NCBI GenBank assembly: GCA_032834875.1
Contig: CP135238.1
Location: forward strand, 998,011-1,062,010
Direction: 5' to 3'
Origin: Sulfuracidifex metallicus DSM 6482 = JCM 9184
Lineage (GTDB): Archaea > Thermoproteota > Thermoprotei_A > Sulfolobales > Sulfolobaceae
Length of the DNA stretch: 64,000 nt
The position numbers and the translations under genes were made by a program. The first letter of the stretch is position 1. Every line of letters begins with the position of its first letter. Below are positions 61,816 to 64,000 of this stretch, piece after piece. The notes under the pieces were generated by a model. It saw only the letters and a program-made list of their open reading frames with translations, was not told the DNA's origin and did not search any database.

Positions 61816-62709
61816 ATGTACAAGAAAGTAGAACCCTGGGGTGTCAACGTTCCATTCATTTACCTTTCCATTTTCTACTGGGTTTTTGGAGTTATCTCTC
61901 TATTCACTCATCAAGTCTATGATCAACACCCTTACTTTATGATGATAGGCGCATATTCCCTATTCTTCGGCATGATGCAAAGACTCTTCTTCCCCGCTAA
62001 GAAGTACTTTCCCCTACAAGTTGCAGTTCTTGTATTCACTGCGATTCCTATTCATTATTCCCAGGTTGTTGCGTCATTTTTTCTATCCATAGAGGAAATC
62101 GTAGCGTTGAAGGATGTAATAGGTTACGGAAGTAGATTTCCAGTTAACCTCATGGTTCTATCCTCTCCTCCTCTGTCAATCATAGCTTGGACAACGTATC
62201 CTGATTTTAACGTCTTAATTGTCCCGCTGCTTATGTACGTACTGGGGATCAATATCGGCGTTTTCAGAGCAACTATGGGAACTAGAGTGATAATGGGTAT
62301 TAAACAAATACCTATCATGGCGTTGGTGCTCATGGTAGCGTTCTTCCCATATCTCTTTATGATAGTTGGAGTTCTTTACTCCCTAGCTTTGATTAACTCT
62401 AAGGTAAAGTTTAACTTGTCAGCGTTAACTACCCTCTTTTCCGTGGGCCTCATTCCTTTGTTTTCCTTTCATCATGAGATTCATGCCTTCACTTTGGGGG
62501 TAATGTCCCCTCTATTCTTTTCATGCATTACTTTTTCCTTAGCTAGAGAAAAATATGACAGAGTTTTCTTAATGTCTTTGCTTTCCGCCTTATCCTTTCT
62601 CTTGAGATTCCTCTTTCTTTTACCTTCTGGTATACCTTGGCTGATGGCCTTGATGACTTTCCTGCTGACTATAGGAAGTCGCCTCGGACCTAAGAACGTA
62701 AAAGGGTAG
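61816..62709 (+). CDS. Polytopic membrane protein, weakly NnrS-like
   Basis: 297 residues with about nine membrane helices. Conserved-looking His: QHPYFMMIGAYSLFFGMM and HHEIHAFTLGVMSPLFF, a pattern reminiscent of NnrS-type heme/copper membrane proteins (H-A-x-T-x-G). The resemblance is limited, so the name is tentative. Confidence 0.5.
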   Translation: MYKKVEPWGVNVPFIYLSIFYWVFGVISLFTHQVYDQHPYFMMIGAYSLFFGMMQRLFFPAKKYFPLQVAVLVFTAIPIHYSQVVASFFLSIEEIVALKDVIGYGSRFPVNLMVLSSPPLSIIAWTTYPDFNVLIVPLLMYVLGINIGVFRATMGTRVIMGIKQIPIMALVLMVAFFPYLFMIVGVLYSLALINSKVKFNLSALTTLFSVGLIPLFSFHHEIHAFTLGVMSPLFFSCITFSLAREKYDRVFLMSLLSALSFLLRFLFLLPSGIPWLMALMTFLLTIGSRLGPKNVKG

Positions 62710-63177
62710 TAACTTGGATAGACATGAGAAGATAAGAAAAAAGAAAATATATTATAATAATATAAATTAATTTACGTCTTCACTATGAATTTTCTTGTAG
62801 ACCTTGATTGCTTGGAAAGAGAGCATGTATACAAACAACAATCCATTATCATGGTATAAATATTGCTGCAATAGAGGAAGATCGTTGAGAATATAAAGAT
62901 TGAGACAATACGTGTTAATATGTACTTGAGATAACCTTTTCATCTTCCATCATCAGAGACCCTGTCCGTAAGGGCGGGGTAGTTTACTTACGATATTTAG
63001 AAGGTCTAATGTAGAAGCCATTACGACATTTTTAATATGAAGAAGAACACTTCATTTCAGAAAGAAATTCATTATTTATAAAAATTTTACTAAATTTATA
63101 TATAAATAGCTTTGCCGTTCACACAATCTTTACACATCAACTTAATTTCTCCACTCTAATTCTAGTCGTGAAGATAG
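62710..63177. other. Intergenic with IS605 right-end fragment
   Basis: A right-end fragment CCTGTCCGTAAGGGCGGGG to TAGTTTAC lies at 62960-62987. The rest is AT-rich; no gene seen. Confidence 0.5.
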
Positions 63178-64000
63178 GTTACGTTTCAACTAACCGTTCC
63201 CTATGCAAAGCTGACTCCACCGTGAGGCTTGATCACTTAGAAAAGGTGAGAGAGGTATCTGAGAGAAACCTCAATTGTTTAAAACGTACACTTATCTGGA
63301 ACATGGATCATGATATTCTCTTCTTTAGGATAAGCTCCAACACGATTCCTTTCGCCTCTCATCCTAAAATGTCCCTAAATTGGAGAGATGAACTTGGAGA
63401 TCAACTGAGAAGCGTGGGAGACGTAATTATGGGAAGGATTAGAATTTCAATGCATCCGGGTCAATACGTAGTATTGAACTCCAATAGAAGGGAGGTTGTG
63501 GAGAGCTCTGTAGCGGAGCTTAAGTATCACGCAGATTTGTTGGACTCTATGGGCGTTGATGGATACATTCAAATACATGTGGGAAGTTCTCAGGGAGGCA
63601 AAAAGGAGGGGCTACGAAGGTTTCAAGAGAACTTCTATCTTTTACCTGAAAACGTGATGAAACGATTGGCTATAGAGAACGACGATAGAGTATATACGGT
63701 GAATGACTGTCTGGATTTATGGGACGTATTGCGAACTCCAGTGGTGTTTGATAACCTTCATCACGATTTGAATAATAACGGAGAATCACTCGAAGATGCG
63801 TTAAGAATGGTGAGGAATACTTGGAAAGGAAATAGGCCAATGACGGATTACAGTTCCCAAGAAAAGGGGGAGAGACCGGGCGTCCACGCATCTACTTTGT
63901 CTATTTCTCACTTTTTAGATTATGTAAAAAGGGTAGACAACGTTGATGTGATGTTGGAAATAAAGGATAAGGAGAAGAGCGCATTACGAGCTGTAGAAAT
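63178..64000 (+). CDS. uvsE: UvsE-type UV damage endonuclease, 3'-partial
   Basis: Starts at GTG 63178 (MKIGYVSTNRSLCKADSTVRL) and is open to the window end, 274 codons visible. RISMHPGQYVVLNS, GYIQIHVGSSQGGKKEGL, LAIENDDRVYTVNDCL and VVFDNLHHDLNN are the metal-binding TIM-barrel motifs of UVDE. The enzyme nicks DNA 5' of UV photoproducts in an alternative excision repair pathway. The C-terminal part lies outside. Confidence 0.9.

Overview
This window looks like the chromosome of a thermoacidophilic crenarchaeon of the order Sulfolobales. The evidence is an AT-rich genome with TATA boxes about 25-30 bp upstream of leaderless starts, many VapBC pairs, thermopsin, a DUF973 protein, archaeal cytochrome bd, a rusticyanin/sulfocyanin-type cupredoxin, IS200/IS605 TnpB relics, and a long CRISPR array whose repeat ends in CTTGAAAC. 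I cannot fix the genus; a metal- or sulfur-oxidising lineage such as Metallosphaera, Acidianus or Sulfuracidifex would fit.

Layout. 0-12 kb is an accessory region. It opens with the 3' part of a csx1 gene (CARF-HEPN type III CRISPR accessory nuclease), followed by four intact vapBC toxin-antitoxin pairs, several decayed toxin or antitoxin copies, a decayed IS5-like transposase and IS605 relics. 12-26 kb is mostly respiratory and membrane genes: a blue copper protein with a Met-rich membrane partner, an MFS transporter, an ABM-domain protein, a two-gene cytochrome bd oxidase and a frameshifted sulfide:quinone oxidoreductase-like flavoprotein. 26.6-30.1 kb holds a winged-helix regulator, a Ser/Thr/Cys-rich peptide gene, an ABC transporter, a membrane protein and a second winged-helix regulator. 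Similar TGAACT inverted repeats occur in the control regions. This is my best candidate for an undescribed system (a RiPP-like peptide with export or immunity genes), although no modification enzyme is visible.

30.5-38.5 kb contains a broken IS630, a thermopsin-family surface protease with repeated Ig/PKD-like domains, and a 3.4 kb segment bounded by two near-identical 205-bp direct repeats that holds a broken AAA/DUF4143 ATPase. 38.9-43.9 kb has a TnpB element, a zinc-ribbon/AIM24 pair and a frameshifted MFS transporter. 44.4-49.6 kb is a CRISPR array in which I count 78 repeats and 77 spacers; no cas1, cas2 or interference genes adjoin it. Its first spacer carries a tRNA T-arm-like sequence, and it contains duplicated spacer blocks. 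50-64 kb is more ordinary: MFS transporters, the TldD/TldE protease pair, a methyltransferase, a second TnpB element (frameshifted), an SMP-30/gluconolactonase, a universal stress protein, a polytopic membrane protein, and the start of a UvsE-type UV damage endonuclease that runs off the window.

A theme across the window is tiny (about 50-60 bp) deletion derivatives of two IS200/IS605 families, which keep only the left- and right-end hairpins. Several genes carry single-base frameshifts or stops; without reads I cannot separate real decay from assembly error.
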